Below, one piece after another: positions 49,614-57,874 of a stretch of 64,000 nucleotides of DNA. The DNA is taken from the NCBI GenBank assembly GCA_910577675.1, contig CAJTOR010000018.1, positions 1-64,000 on the forward strand, read 5' to 3'. Both the position numbers and the translations under genes were made by a program. Positions within the stretch are counted from its first letter, which is position 1. Each line of letters opens with the position of its first letter. The notes under the pieces are model-generated. The model had not been told where the DNA came from, searched no databases, and saw only the letters and a program-made list of their open reading frames with translations. This DNA comes from an uncultured Lachnospiraceae bacterium (lineage in GTDB: Bacteria; Bacillota; Clostridia; Lachnospirales; Lachnospiraceae).

Positions 49614-50657
49614 ATGGGTTTAGAAGAATATAAGGGCGTGTATGTCTTCGCACAGCAGGTGGACAACGTTATCAATAGCATTGCGTTTGAGCTGATCGGC
49701 AAGGGGAAGGATCTGGCTGAGGCTCTCGGCACGCAAGTAACTGCTGTACTGGTAGGAAGCGGCGTTAAGAATCTTGCGGATGAACTCGCGGAGTACGGCG
49801 CGGATAAGGTTATTGTTGTGGATGACCCGGAATTAAAAGAGTACCGGACGGAGCCGTATGCGCACGCACTCTCCTCCGTGATCGAGAAATATAAACCGGA
49901 GATTATGTTAGTCGGTGCGACCGCGATCGGCCGCGACTTAGGACCACGCGTATCCGCAAGGATACATACCGGTCTTACGGCGGACTGTACGCAGCTTGAG
50001 ATCGGCGATTTCCCGATCAACCCGGTTCCGGGCAAGGAAACAAAGCACAACCAGCTCCTGATGACTCGTCCTGCATTCGGCGGCAACACGATCGCGACGA
50101 TTGCCTGCCCGGATTTCCGTCCGCAGATGGCAACTGTTCGTCCCGGTGTTATGCAGAAGCGCGAGAAGCAGGCGGGGGTTAAGGCGAATGTTGAGGAGTT
50201 CAATCCGGGCTTTACGCCGGACAACAAGTATGTGGAAATCCTTGAGATCGTGAAGGCAGTGACGGACACGGTTGATATTATGGATGCGAAGATACTGGTA
50301 TCCGGCGGCCGCGGTGTCGGCAGCGCGGAAAATTTCAAGCTTCTTGAGGATCTGGCGGAAGCAATCGGTGGAACCGTAAGCTGCTCGCGCGCGGTTGTGG
50401 ATGCCGGTTGGAAACCGAAGGATCTCCAGGTGGGACAGACCGGGAAGACCGTCCGCCCGCATGTGTACTTTGCTATCGGTATTTCGGGCGCGATCCAGCA
50501 TATCGCGGGTATGGAGGAGTCCGACATCATCGTTGCCATCAACAAGGATGAGACGGCACCGATCTTCTCCGTAGCGGATTACGGCGTGGTAGGTGATTTG
50601 AACAAGATCCTTCCGGTTCTGACCGAGCAGATCAAAGCGGCAAGGGCGGCAAACTAA
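49614..50657 (+). CDS. etfA: Electron transfer flavoprotein subunit alpha
   Basis: This 347-residue partner of EtfB has the N-terminal ETF domain followed by the FAD-binding C-terminal part. The conserved C-terminal FAD motifs are VVDAGWKPKDLQVGQTGKTV (in part) and GISGAIQHIAGMEES, with the VAINKDETAPIF signature. The ATG at 49614 follows TGGAGG. It is the last gene of the cluster, followed by a GC-rich hairpin without a long T-tract. Confidence 0.95.
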   Translation: MGLEEYKGVYVFAQQVDNVINSIAFELIGKGKDLAEALGTQVTAVLVGSGVKNLADELAEYGADKVIVVDDPELKEYRTEPYAHALSSVIEKYKPEIMLVGATAIGRDLGPRVSARIHTGLTADCTQLEIGDFPINPVPGKETKHNQLLMTRPAFGGNTIATIACPDFRPQMATVRPGVMQKREKQAGVKANVEEFNPGFTPDNKYVEILEIVKAVTDTVDIMDAKILVSGGRGVGSAENFKLLEDLAEAIGGTVSCSRAVVDAGWKPKDLQVGQTGKTVRPHVYFAIGISGAIQHIAGMEESDIIVAINKDETAPIFSVADYGVVGDLNKILPVLTEQIKAARAAN

Positions 50658-50696
50658 TCAGAAGAGTATAGGGAAAGTCTTTCTTGTTAGTATATT

Positions 50697-50742
50697 GCGG
50701 GCGGGTGGCCTGGAAAAAATTGGGTAACCCGCCCGCATGTTT
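50697..50742 (+). terminator. Probable terminator after etfA
   Basis: GCGGGCGGGT and ACCCGCCCGC form a perfect 10-bp stem with a 20-base loop and a short TTTT nearby. Confidence 0.65.
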
Positions 50743-50757
50743 TGTGTGTATATTCGC

Positions 50758-50786
50758 TTGCATTTTCAGCAGAGAAGTGGTAAGAT
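50758..50786 (+). promoter_or_regulatory. Sigma-A promoter for the chemoreceptor gene
   Basis: TTGCAT (50758-50763) and TAAGAT (50781-50786) are 17 bases apart, about 96 bases before the start codon. A motility sigma-D site was not seen. Confidence 0.6.
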
Positions 50787-50881
50787 AGGAGTGACATTTT
50801 AGTTTGCTGATTTTTTCGGGGCTTTAGCAGATGCTTCCGGGAGATTGCAGGTAAAAAATATGCGAATAGGAGACGAGGTCA

Positions 50882-52582
50882 ATGGAAGAAAACGGTAAGA
50901 AAGGTTATGGAATCCATTCCCTTAAAATGCGGATTTTGCTGATTATCAACGTATCCGTGTTGTTGGCGACAATCGCGAACCTGGCGATTGTAATCCCGAT
51001 GGTGCGGAATAATATGTTGGAAGTAAATAAGAATTACATATTTGATATGGCAAAATCCTATGGGAAGACAATGCAGCAGATTTATGATACCATGGGTGAA
51101 AAAATGTACGAGGATGGTACAGTGGAAAGAGTGCTGGGGGGAGCAAGTATTGCCGGTGTAGAAACAAGTTATGTTTATTTGGTAGATAAACAGGGGATTA
51201 TGCGCTATCATCCTACGGCGCAGGGGCAGCCGGTTAACAATAGTGTTATTGCCCGCCTCGTTGAGCAGATGGCATCCGATATCAAACCGCCGGCGGAGAT
51301 CGTCCGCTATAGTATAGACGGCGATGCGCGGTTTACGGGATATTACATCAGCGACCGCATGAATTTCATTGTGGTGTTCACAGCGGCGGAGGAGGAGATA
51401 CTTGCACCGATGAACAGCATGATTATGAGGAGTGTTATTGGTGCAATCTGTGCGTTGATAGTATGTTCCATTCTCGCGTTCGGTTCCGTTATCCGCGCGG
51501 TGAAGCCGATTGCGGCGATCACTGCTGTGATCCAGAAACTTGGGGAACTTGATCTTACTTCGGATGATGCGCAGCGTGCCCTGTGTAAGCGCAAGGATGA
51601 AACCGGCGGTATGAGCCGGGCAATTACAAGGCTTACGGATAAGCTGGCACAGGTGCTTGGCGATCTCCAAAAGCAGAGTCTTTATCTGATGGAAGCAGCC
51701 CAGTCGCTCGACAAGAATACCCAGGAAACGATCAATTCGGTTGGTCAGGTGGAGCAGGCTGTGGGGGATATTGCATCCGGTGCGACTTCGCAGGCAGATG
51801 AAACCCAGACAGCAACCGAGAATGTGGTTGCCATGGGCGAGATGATTAATACGACTTCCGGGGAAGTTACAACACTAAATGGCAAGTCGCAGGGCATTGC
51901 GGAAGCAAGTGACGGTGCGATGAGGGTTCTCGACGAGCTCGGGGATATCAACCGGAAGGCTGTGGAGGCTGTCCATGTAATATATAAGCAGACAAATACA
52001 ACCAACGATTCTGCACAGAAAATCCGTGAGGCGACCACTCTTATTTCCGCCATTGCGGAGGAAACAAACCTGCTTTCGCTCAATGCTTCCATCGAGGCGG
52101 CACGCGCAGGCGAGCAGGGCAGGGGCTTTGCCGTTGTAGCTGCCCAGATCCAGAAGCTTGCGGAGCAGTCGAACCAGTCTGCGAACCAGATTGAGCAGAT
52201 TATTGCATCACTCCTTGGCGATACTGCCACCGCGGTGCGCACCATGAACGAGGTGCAGGAGATTATGGATGAGCAGAACAACAAGGTAATCAGCGCGAGC
52301 ACGATTGTTGGCAAGGTGAAACACGAGATCGATGATACCCTTGCAGGGATTCGCAATATTGCGGATGCGACACAGGAGATGCAGAACGCGAGAAATACCG
52401 TGGTTGATGTTGTCCAGAACCTTACTGCAATTGCTGAGGAAAATGCAGCCAGCACGCAGGAAACTTCCGCTTCGGTTACAGAGATCGCATCCATTATCGA
52501 GGATATTGCAAACAATGCTTCCTCCTTAAAGGATATTGCGGCACATCTGGATGCGGATATGCGCCAGTTTAAGATTGGATAA
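50882..52582 (+). CDS. Methyl-accepting chemotaxis protein
   Basis: This 566-residue transmembrane receptor senses a signal outside the cell and feeds the CheA-CheY pathway. Membrane helices lie near residues 19-40 and 185-205, enclosing a single Cache-like sensor domain (YVYLVDKQGIMRYHPTAQGQPV in part). A HAMP region follows, then the long coiled cytoplasmic signalling domain with the conserved tip EETNLLSLNASIEAARAGEQGRGFAVVA, cited here as EETNLLSLNASIEAARAG. The ATG at 50882 follows GAGACGAGG. No chemotaxis or flagellar genes are adjacent. Its ligand is unknown. Confidence 0.93.
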   Translation: MEENGKKGYGIHSLKMRILLIINVSVLLATIANLAIVIPMVRNNMLEVNKNYIFDMAKSYGKTMQQIYDTMGEKMYEDGTVERVLGGASIAGVETSYVYLVDKQGIMRYHPTAQGQPVNNSVIARLVEQMASDIKPPAEIVRYSIDGDARFTGYYISDRMNFIVVFTAAEEEILAPMNSMIMRSVIGAICALIVCSILAFGSVIRAVKPIAAITAVIQKLGELDLTSDDAQRALCKRKDETGGMSRAITRLTDKLAQVLGDLQKQSLYLMEAAQSLDKNTQETINSVGQVEQAVGDIASGATSQADETQTATENVVAMGEMINTTSGEVTTLNGKSQGIAEASDGAMRVLDELGDINRKAVEAVHVIYKQTNTTNDSAQKIREATTLISAIAEETNLLSLNASIEAARAGEQGRGFAVVAAQIQKLAEQSNQSANQIEQIIASLLGDTATAVRTMNEVQEIMDEQNNKVISASTIVGKVKHEIDDTLAGIRNIADATQEMQNARNTVVDVVQNLTAIAEENAASTQETSASVTEIASIIEDIANNASSLKDIAAHLDADMRQFKIG

Positions 52583-52590
52583 GGAATAAA

Positions 52591-52634
52591 AAAGCAGCCA
52601 TAATGTGGGGATATCCACATTATGGCTGCTTTAT
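52591..52634. terminator. Bidirectional rho-independent terminator
   Basis: AAAGCAGCCATAATGTGG pairs perfectly with its complement around a 6-base loop; A- and T-rich flanks lie on both sides. It serves the chemoreceptor gene and the convergent SDR gene. Confidence 0.88.
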
Positions 52635-52642
52635 ATTTTAGG

Positions 52643-53380
52643 TTACTGGGAATTTTTTACATTTCTTGAAATCCGGTGTTTTTGCGGGCTGAGCGTAATA
52701 TCGGGGAATACCATTCCACTGCGGGCAGTCAGGACTGTGTGCACGCAGGCAGCGATATCCTCCGGGGATAGACTGCAATCCTCATCGATTTCCGCCCCGA
52801 AATCCGCGCCCCGATAGAAATTACTCCTTGTCATATCGGGATGGATACAGGTGATGCGGACACCATATTTGCGTGCTTCATCGAACAGGCTTTGGGTAAA
52901 GGCGGATAAGCCAGCTTTGGTGGCACCGTATGCGCAGCCGTGGGGGCTGCTTTTTTTTGCGGTAACCGAGGAAATTTGGATAATATGCCCGCCCGTTTTT
53001 TTCAGGTCGCGCAGCAGGAGCTGGCATAAAAGCATGGGTACTTCAAGATTGACGGTTACCATTTCGTGTAGCATCGTAGGGTTTAACTCTTCATGCAGAC
53101 CAAAATATCCGACCCCAGCGTTGTTAACTAGCAGGGAAATCTCAGAATTTTTTCGCATTTCCCGTATTTTTTCGGTAAGTTTGCCCGTCTTAGTTAAATC
53201 AAGTGTGATGGGAGTCAGATTGGGGAGGAGCGGTGCATATGTTTTGTCCTCCTTTAAATCGGCAAGCAGCGTGGAGAAGTCCCTTCCAAAACCAAATACT
53301 TTGTAACCTAGAAGCAGTAATTCTTTTGTGATTGCAGTGCCGATTCCGCTCGATGCACCGGTTATAATAGCTGTTTCCAT
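52643..53380 (-). CDS. Short-chain dehydrogenase/reductase
   Basis: This 245-residue NAD(P)-dependent oxidoreductase of the classical SDR family has the cofactor-binding TGASSGIGTAI at the N-terminus, the structural NNAG motif (LLVNNAGVGYFG) and the catalytic Tyr and Lys in YGATKAGLSAF with a Ser upstream in ISSVTAKKSSPHG. Its substrate cannot be predicted. The ATG at 53380 follows AAAGGAAA on the minus strand. It is 108 bases behind splB with the opposite end facing the chemoreceptor gene. Confidence 0.9.
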   Translation of the reverse strand: METAIITGASSGIGTAITKELLLLGYKVFGFGRDFSTLLADLKEDKTYAPLLPNLTPITLDLTKTGKLTEKIREMRKNSEISLLVNNAGVGYFGLHEELNPTMLHEMVTVNLEVPMLLCQLLLRDLKKTGGHIIQISSVTAKKSSPHGCAYGATKAGLSAFTQSLFDEARKYGVRITCIHPDMTRSNFYRGADFGAEIDEDCSLSPEDIAACVHTVLTARSGMVFPDITLSPQKHRISRNVKNSQ

Positions 53381-53488
53381 AAATTTTCCTTTCCGGCTAG
53401 TCTGTGTTTTAATTGATCGAAGCCCCCTCGCTTTTAAGTTGCAAAGATGAGAGTGGCGGGTAGGGATTTCTTTTAACAGTATTCCTAG

Positions 53489-54517
53489 CTATTGTGTAAA
53501 TATTTTATCTTCCGGCAGGAAACCGGATAAGAATTCCTTTACAAAAGCCATCATTTCCCTGCCCCGACCGCCATAGCTGCAAACATGGTTCTCGTTTATA
53601 AAAGGGTACTGTAAAAGTGCGGAGGCGGGACGGTTTTTGCGCATTTGTTTTAAGTAGCCGTCCGAGATCCTGAAAACTCCTATGCTGGCATCTTTTATCG
53701 GTATATCTTGCAGGGCATCCCGCACCTGTGATAGGAATTCACCATAAACGGATTTAAAGTCAGGCACGGCAAGCAGGGGGTCAAAACAGAGCCGGATTGG
53801 AAAGCCCGATTTATATGCTGTTCGGATGGCGGTAAGGCGCGCAGAAAGTCCTGGTGTCCTGTGTTCGAAGCGGGCAATCACGGAATCCGGTGAGAGCGAG
53901 TAAGCCATGATTATGCGGGAGCGGGCATCCTTGGGAAGCCTTTCTGCAAGGGGGGCTACGGATACAGCGCTTTTGGTGCGTATTTCCGTAGTCAGTGCCT
54001 TCTCGCTAATTGCAAAATCAAGATACCTCCGTGTCATTTTGGTCAGTGCCTCAAGGGCAAGCAGGTCTGTATCGTATGAGATACAGAGATAGAGTGGATG
54101 GGTGGATAAACTTTTTTTGATTTCAGCAAAATAATCTTCCTGGTTGACAAACAGGACAATATTTGCGGAGGGATACATTCCCTGTAGAAAGCAGTATTCA
54201 CAGTCAAAAGGGCAGTTCATTGTAAATGAAGTATAGTAAAAAAACTTATTACCAAAATCCTGGCAGACGGGAGCGCCAGGATAGAGGAAATTTCCATGTT
54301 TTACGGCAAGGATCAGTGAGGGGGCTGCTTTTTGGGCGGGGAAAGACTGGTGGGTGCGCCCGAACAGATCCATGTAATGGGAAATTTCAATTATGCGGCT
54401 GCCCCTTTTGGCAAGGGCGGGAATAAGGCTTTGTGCAACCGGATATGACAGTGCTTCCCGCTCCACATAGATATGGCTGTACGGCGGGTTATAAATAGTA
54501 TCGGTTAAGCTGTTCAA
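53489..54517 (-). CDS. splB: Spore photoproduct lyase
   Basis: This 342-residue radical SAM enzyme repairs the spore photoproduct (a thymine dimer) during germination. The cluster-binding motif CxxxCxxC is Cys102, Cys106 and Cys109 in NCPFDCEYCFLQG. The SplB-specific region after it contains YDTDLLALEALTKM and AYSLSPDSVIARFEHRTPG (each below the length limit). The start is a TTG at 54517, inside the upstream nucleosidase-like gene by 29 bases. Overlapping and codirectional, the two are probably translated together. Confidence 0.92.
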   Translation of the reverse strand: MNSLTDTIYNPPYSHIYVEREALSYPVAQSLIPALAKRGSRIIEISHYMDLFGRTHQSFPAQKAAPSLILAVKHGNFLYPGAPVCQDFGNKFFYYTSFTMNCPFDCEYCFLQGMYPSANIVLFVNQEDYFAEIKKSLSTHPLYLCISYDTDLLALEALTKMTRRYLDFAISEKALTTEIRTKSAVSVAPLAERLPKDARSRIIMAYSLSPDSVIARFEHRTPGLSARLTAIRTAYKSGFPIRLCFDPLLAVPDFKSVYGEFLSQVRDALQDIPIKDASIGVFRISDGYLKQMRKNRPASALLQYPFINENHVCSYGGRGREMMAFVKEFLSGFLPEDKIFTQ

Positions 54518-55448
54518 GGTATTTTAAACCCTCCTTTTTTTCCCTGCATGGTTTCGATAAGGGGAGGGAAAGTAATTCCTTCATTGAGTCCATGTAGGGG
54601 ATTTTTGATAGTGTCAGATAGAGCATAAGCTGGTATAATTGCTGGCTGCTTGCCGAAGAAAGGCGCAGCGCTTCACATACCTGGTAAAAAAACATCAAGC
54701 CCTCCGTCCCAAGCATATTTTTGATATTTGGTGAGGGTTGGCAGGACGGGGAGGAAGTGGTTTTTTCGTTGATAAGTTCCTTTTCCATGCAGGGGGAGCA
54801 TATCAGCGAGCCAACCCAATCCGCTAAGGCTTTTGTAATATCCGAAATACATTCTGTTATCCTGAGCCGCCGTTTTGCGTTATCAAGTTCCAAAAGCCCG
54901 GTGAGCGCGTCGGAAACAACTTTTATAAACAGAAGCCTGTCACAGGAAAAATAGGGGATTGCCGCCTCATAAACTCCGGCAGCTTCCATGTCATAAAGCA
55001 GGGGAAGCGGCTTAATGGGATATGGGGTATTATCCGTGTACATCGAATTTTCCATATCCTTTATATCCTCCATGTTTTTGCAGACGGAGGGCAGTGTGAC
55101 CACCTGGGCTTCCAGAAAGGGGCAGCGGTAGATCAGTTCCGGGTAGCGCGTGCGCATGGAGGCTTTTTCTGTGATTCTACAGATTAAAAACGCCTTCCCA
55201 AGTGTTTCTGGCAGTGCGCAGCCGGCACAGCCGACAGAAAGCAGAAGATCGTGCTTGTCCGGCGGGAATGCTGTGAGTAAGGAGGAGAGTGCTGTTGCAG
55301 CGCGCAGCGCCCCCGGGCGGGTAATCAAAAGTAACACTTCCTCGCCGCCAAAAAGTTCAAAATGAGGAAAATCCAGTTTTCGTTTTAAACAGTATATTTT
55401 TATAAACGGCAGTGCCTCTTCGTAAAGCGCAGTCACAATATAGAGCAT
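54489..55448 (-). CDS. Nucleosidase/phosphorylase-like protein paired with splB
   Basis: This 319-residue protein has an N-terminal fold (about 1-215) resembling MTA/SAH nucleosidase and purine nucleoside phosphorylases (PNP_UDP_1). It opens with IVTALYEEALPFI, has the ribose-site-like SVGCAGCAL block and an active-site region YDMEAAGVYEAA followed by FIKVVSDALTG, equivalent to MEGAA/RAISD in nucleosidases. A unique C-terminal part of about 100 residues is helical and unassigned. The gene overlaps splB by 29 bases. It might clear 5'-deoxyadenosine or a SAM by-product, but this is inference from position only. Confidence 0.75.
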   Translation of the reverse strand: MLYIVTALYEEALPFIKIYCLKRKLDFPHFELFGGEEVLLLITRPGALRAATALSSLLTAFPPDKHDLLLSVGCAGCALPETLGKAFLICRITEKASMRTRYPELIYRCPFLEAQVVTLPSVCKNMEDIKDMENSMYTDNTPYPIKPLPLLYDMEAAGVYEAAIPYFSCDRLLFIKVVSDALTGLLELDNAKRRLRITECISDITKALADWVGSLICSPCMEKELINEKTTSSPSCQPSPNIKNMLGTEGLMFFYQVCEALRLSSASSQQLYQLMLYLTLSKIPYMDSMKELLSLPLSKPCREKKEGLKYLEQLNRYYL

Positions 55449-55863
55449 AATGCCTCTTTCTAAGCCCCTTGCCAGGGCATAATATTTTATTTAATACTGT
55501 TTTAAAGTATATCACAAAAAGAAAAAACTGGGTAGTGGGAATAAAAAATTGTTAAGATAAAGTCAGTTGATAAAATGCGTAAACAATTTAGAAGATAATT
55601 GAAAATTGAGAAAAAACATGGTATAATGTCGAAGGATATTATACAAGCGCCAATTCGCATTCGACCAGAGGAAGAAAAATTTCCACGGCAAATCATGCGC
55701 ATCCCCCGGAGGGAAAGCGCATAAATGCGCTTATCATGTCGGAACGACATGGTATAATATTTGAAAGATATTAACTTATTGAAACAGTTGTTGATTTGCA
55801 GATGCGTGTGCTCAGTGGGGGGCTGATCCCCTTATTACATGCTCGTGAAAGGATGATCGGTCT
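55449..55863. other. 415-base divergent region
   Basis: The left about 150 bases are the AT-rich start region of the minus-strand nucleosidase-splB unit; the rest is the family C element and leader of the sensor-cyclase gene. Nothing else was seen. Confidence 0.7.
55599..55775 (+). promoter_or_regulatory. Family C promoter-plus-leader element, copy 3 with second promoter
   Basis: TTGAAA (55599-55604) and TATAAT (55622-55627) are 17 bases apart; the -10 lies in GGTATAATGTC / GATATTATAC (55620-55644). The leader carries GAAAGC, CCCCCGGAGGG and a perfect CATGTCG-gaa-CGACATG hairpin (55735-55751). A second -10-containing palindrome half, GGTATAATATTTGAAAGATATTA (55751-55773; given here in two parts as GGTATAATAT and GAAAGATATTA), repeats the start of the element, with a possible -35 TTATCA at 55731-55736. 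It precedes the sensor-cyclase gene. Confidence 0.75.
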
Positions 55864-57804
55864 ATGGGAAAATTATTTGCCGGGGAAAAAGAAAAACTGA
55901 TTGCGGTCTGCATCGCGGGAATTGATGAATATACGCAGACGGGTTATATTGATACGCTCACTGAACAAGTGGATGATCTGGGATATAAAATTGTATTTTT
56001 CACTACATTTTCATCGACCTGTATGTCCGATGATTTTTTAGAGGGAGAAATGAATATTTTTACCCTGATAAATTATGAATTGCTCGACGGGCTTGTGATA
56101 TTTGCAGAAACGATCAAGGATGAAAATATTGTGCACAGAATTGTCGCGTCAGCGAAGGCGGCCAAAGTTCCGGTGGTATCCGTTGACCACCCAATTGAAG
56201 GGTGCTACAATATTGTATATGATTACAGGGGGGCGATGGAAAAGCTGGTCCGCCATGTTGTCGAGGAGCATGATTTTAAACGGATTGAATATATAGGCGG
56301 CATACCGGGAAACCCCGCCTCGCAGGAGCGCCTTGATGTGTTCTGTAAAGTGATGGAAGAAAATGGAAAAACTGTTGCGCCGTCCCAGCTCCATTATGGA
56401 TATTTCTGGTCGAAGCCGACGGAGAAAGTAATGGATGAGATTCTTGCAAGGGATGCGCAGGAAATACCCGATGCAATTGTCTGTGCAAATGATGCGATGG
56501 CGCTTGTCGTGTGCAAAAAGTTGAGGCTCGCAGGACTTGGGGTGCCGGAGGATGTGGTGGTAACCGGCTTTGACGGGATTCTTGAAACAAGCTACCATAC
56601 CCCTAAGCTGACGACAGCCATGATGGACGCGGAGGTGGTCGGGGCACGGATATTTTCTATTCTTGCCGCGCTCTTTGAGAACAGGGAGGTGGAGAGTACC
56701 TGTCTGTTGCCGTTCACCATGATATTCAGTGAGAGCAGCGGATGCTTTAACACGCAGCAGGATATTACGCGCAACACGATTGTGCAGGAACTGTACACGA
56801 AAATTAATGAGAACCATTATATGACAAACCGCATGGTAATGATGATGGCGGAACTTTTAGCTTGCAGTACCGTGGCGGATGTAAGAAAGCGGCTGAGGGC
56901 TTTTATACCGAATATGGTTGCCTGGAAGAGCTGGCTCTGTATTGTGGACGGATATTTAAAGGACTGCCCGAAGGTGGAAGAAATATTAAACCGCCCGGCA
57001 CAGTGCGAAGGCTATACGGAGCACATGAATTGTATGCTGCGCCGGGACGGGCGGGAGTACGGGGAGAATATCCCGTTTTTAAAAGGGGAAATCCTGCCTG
57101 ACTTTAAGAGGGATATGATGCTTTGCAGTAAGATATTGATTGTGCCGCTCCATGTCCTTAACGAAACAGTTGGTTATTTTGCGGTAAGTTATGCGGTTGA
57201 TATGATTGAGTTCCACCAGATGCAGAATTTTGTCAATACGCTGAGCAGCGAGCTGGCAGCAGTCAGGGTGCGGCTGGAGCAAAAGACCATGGTGGAAACT
57301 TTTAAGGACCGCTCAATCCGCGACGCGCTGACGAATATCCTCAACCGGCGCGGTTTCTTCGAAAAACTCCGCAAGAGTTACGGCGAGAGTATGGAGAGCG
57401 GGAGGAAGCTTGCATTGGTTTCATTGGATATGGATGGCTTAAAACATATCAATGACACTTATGGGCATAATGAGGGGGATGTGGCGATCCGGTTTACGGC
57501 GGAGGCGCTGACAAAGGTATGCGGCGAAGAATTTTTCTGCGCCCGCACCGGCGGGGATGAATTTATGGCTGCCGGAATTGTGGACGAGGAGCTGGCAAAC
57601 AGTTTCGGAAAGAAACTGGCTCAGGAATTTTACGAATACAATGCGAAAAGCAAACATCCTTACCGGGTCGGATTCAGCATGGGGATGATTTATGAGCTGG
57701 TGGATAAGGGATTTCCGGTTGCGGAGTACATACGCATGGCGGATGAACGCATGTATGTGCAGAAGGCGGAACATCGCATGCATAAAGATTATATTGGAAG
57801 GTAA
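55864..57804 (+). CDS. LacI-type sensor / GGDEF diguanylate cyclase
   Basis: This 646-residue soluble protein has an N-terminal periplasmic-binding-protein-like domain of the LacI/GalR type (about 10-295), without a DNA-binding HTH and without a signal peptide. A GAF-like middle region (about 310-480) and a C-terminal GGDEF domain (about 485-640) follow. The sensor half shows YIGGIPGNPASQERLDVF and VVTGFDGILETSY, as in sugar-binding regulators. The cyclase site is intact (RTGGDEFM, residues 561-568) with the substrate helix ALTNILNRRGF. The inhibitory RxxD site is not present. It probably makes c-di-GMP in response to a small intracellular ligand. The ATG at 55864 follows GAAAGGATG; promoter copy 3 lies upstream. 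Confidence 0.88.
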   Translation: MGKLFAGEKEKLIAVCIAGIDEYTQTGYIDTLTEQVDDLGYKIVFFTTFSSTCMSDDFLEGEMNIFTLINYELLDGLVIFAETIKDENIVHRIVASAKAAKVPVVSVDHPIEGCYNIVYDYRGAMEKLVRHVVEEHDFKRIEYIGGIPGNPASQERLDVFCKVMEENGKTVAPSQLHYGYFWSKPTEKVMDEILARDAQEIPDAIVCANDAMALVVCKKLRLAGLGVPEDVVVTGFDGILETSYHTPKLTTAMMDAEVVGARIFSILAALFENREVESTCLLPFTMIFSESSGCFNTQQDITRNTIVQELYTKINENHYMTNRMVMMMAELLACSTVADVRKRLRAFIPNMVAWKSWLCIVDGYLKDCPKVEEILNRPAQCEGYTEHMNCMLRRDGREYGENIPFLKGEILPDFKRDMMLCSKILIVPLHVLNETVGYFAVSYAVDMIEFHQMQNFVNTLSSELAAVRVRLEQKTMVETFKDRSIRDALTNILNRRGFFEKLRKSYGESMESGRKLALVSLDMDGLKHINDTYGHNEGDVAIRFTAEALTKVCGEEFFCARTGGDEFMAAGIVDEELANSFGKKLAQEFYEYNAKSKHPYRVGFSMGMIYELVDKGFPVAEYIRMADERMYVQKAEHRMHKDYIGR

Positions 57805-57824
57805 TATTTGATGTATTAAAAGGT

Positions 57825-57866
57825 AAAAAGCGCCGCATCCAGGGTTTCTTGGATGCGGCGCTTTTT
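57825..57866. terminator. Bidirectional rho-independent terminator
   Basis: AAAAGCGCCGCATCCA pairs perfectly with TGGATGCGGCGCTTTT around an 8-base loop, serving the convergent cyclase and HAD genes. Confidence 0.92.
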
Positions 57867-57874
57867 ATTTTCTG

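Noticed and set aside
55599..55863. Possible c-di-GMP (GEMM) riboswitch ahead of the GGDEF gene.
   Set aside because: The conserved GEMM bases and tetraloop-receptor pattern were not found; the region fits the family C element instead.
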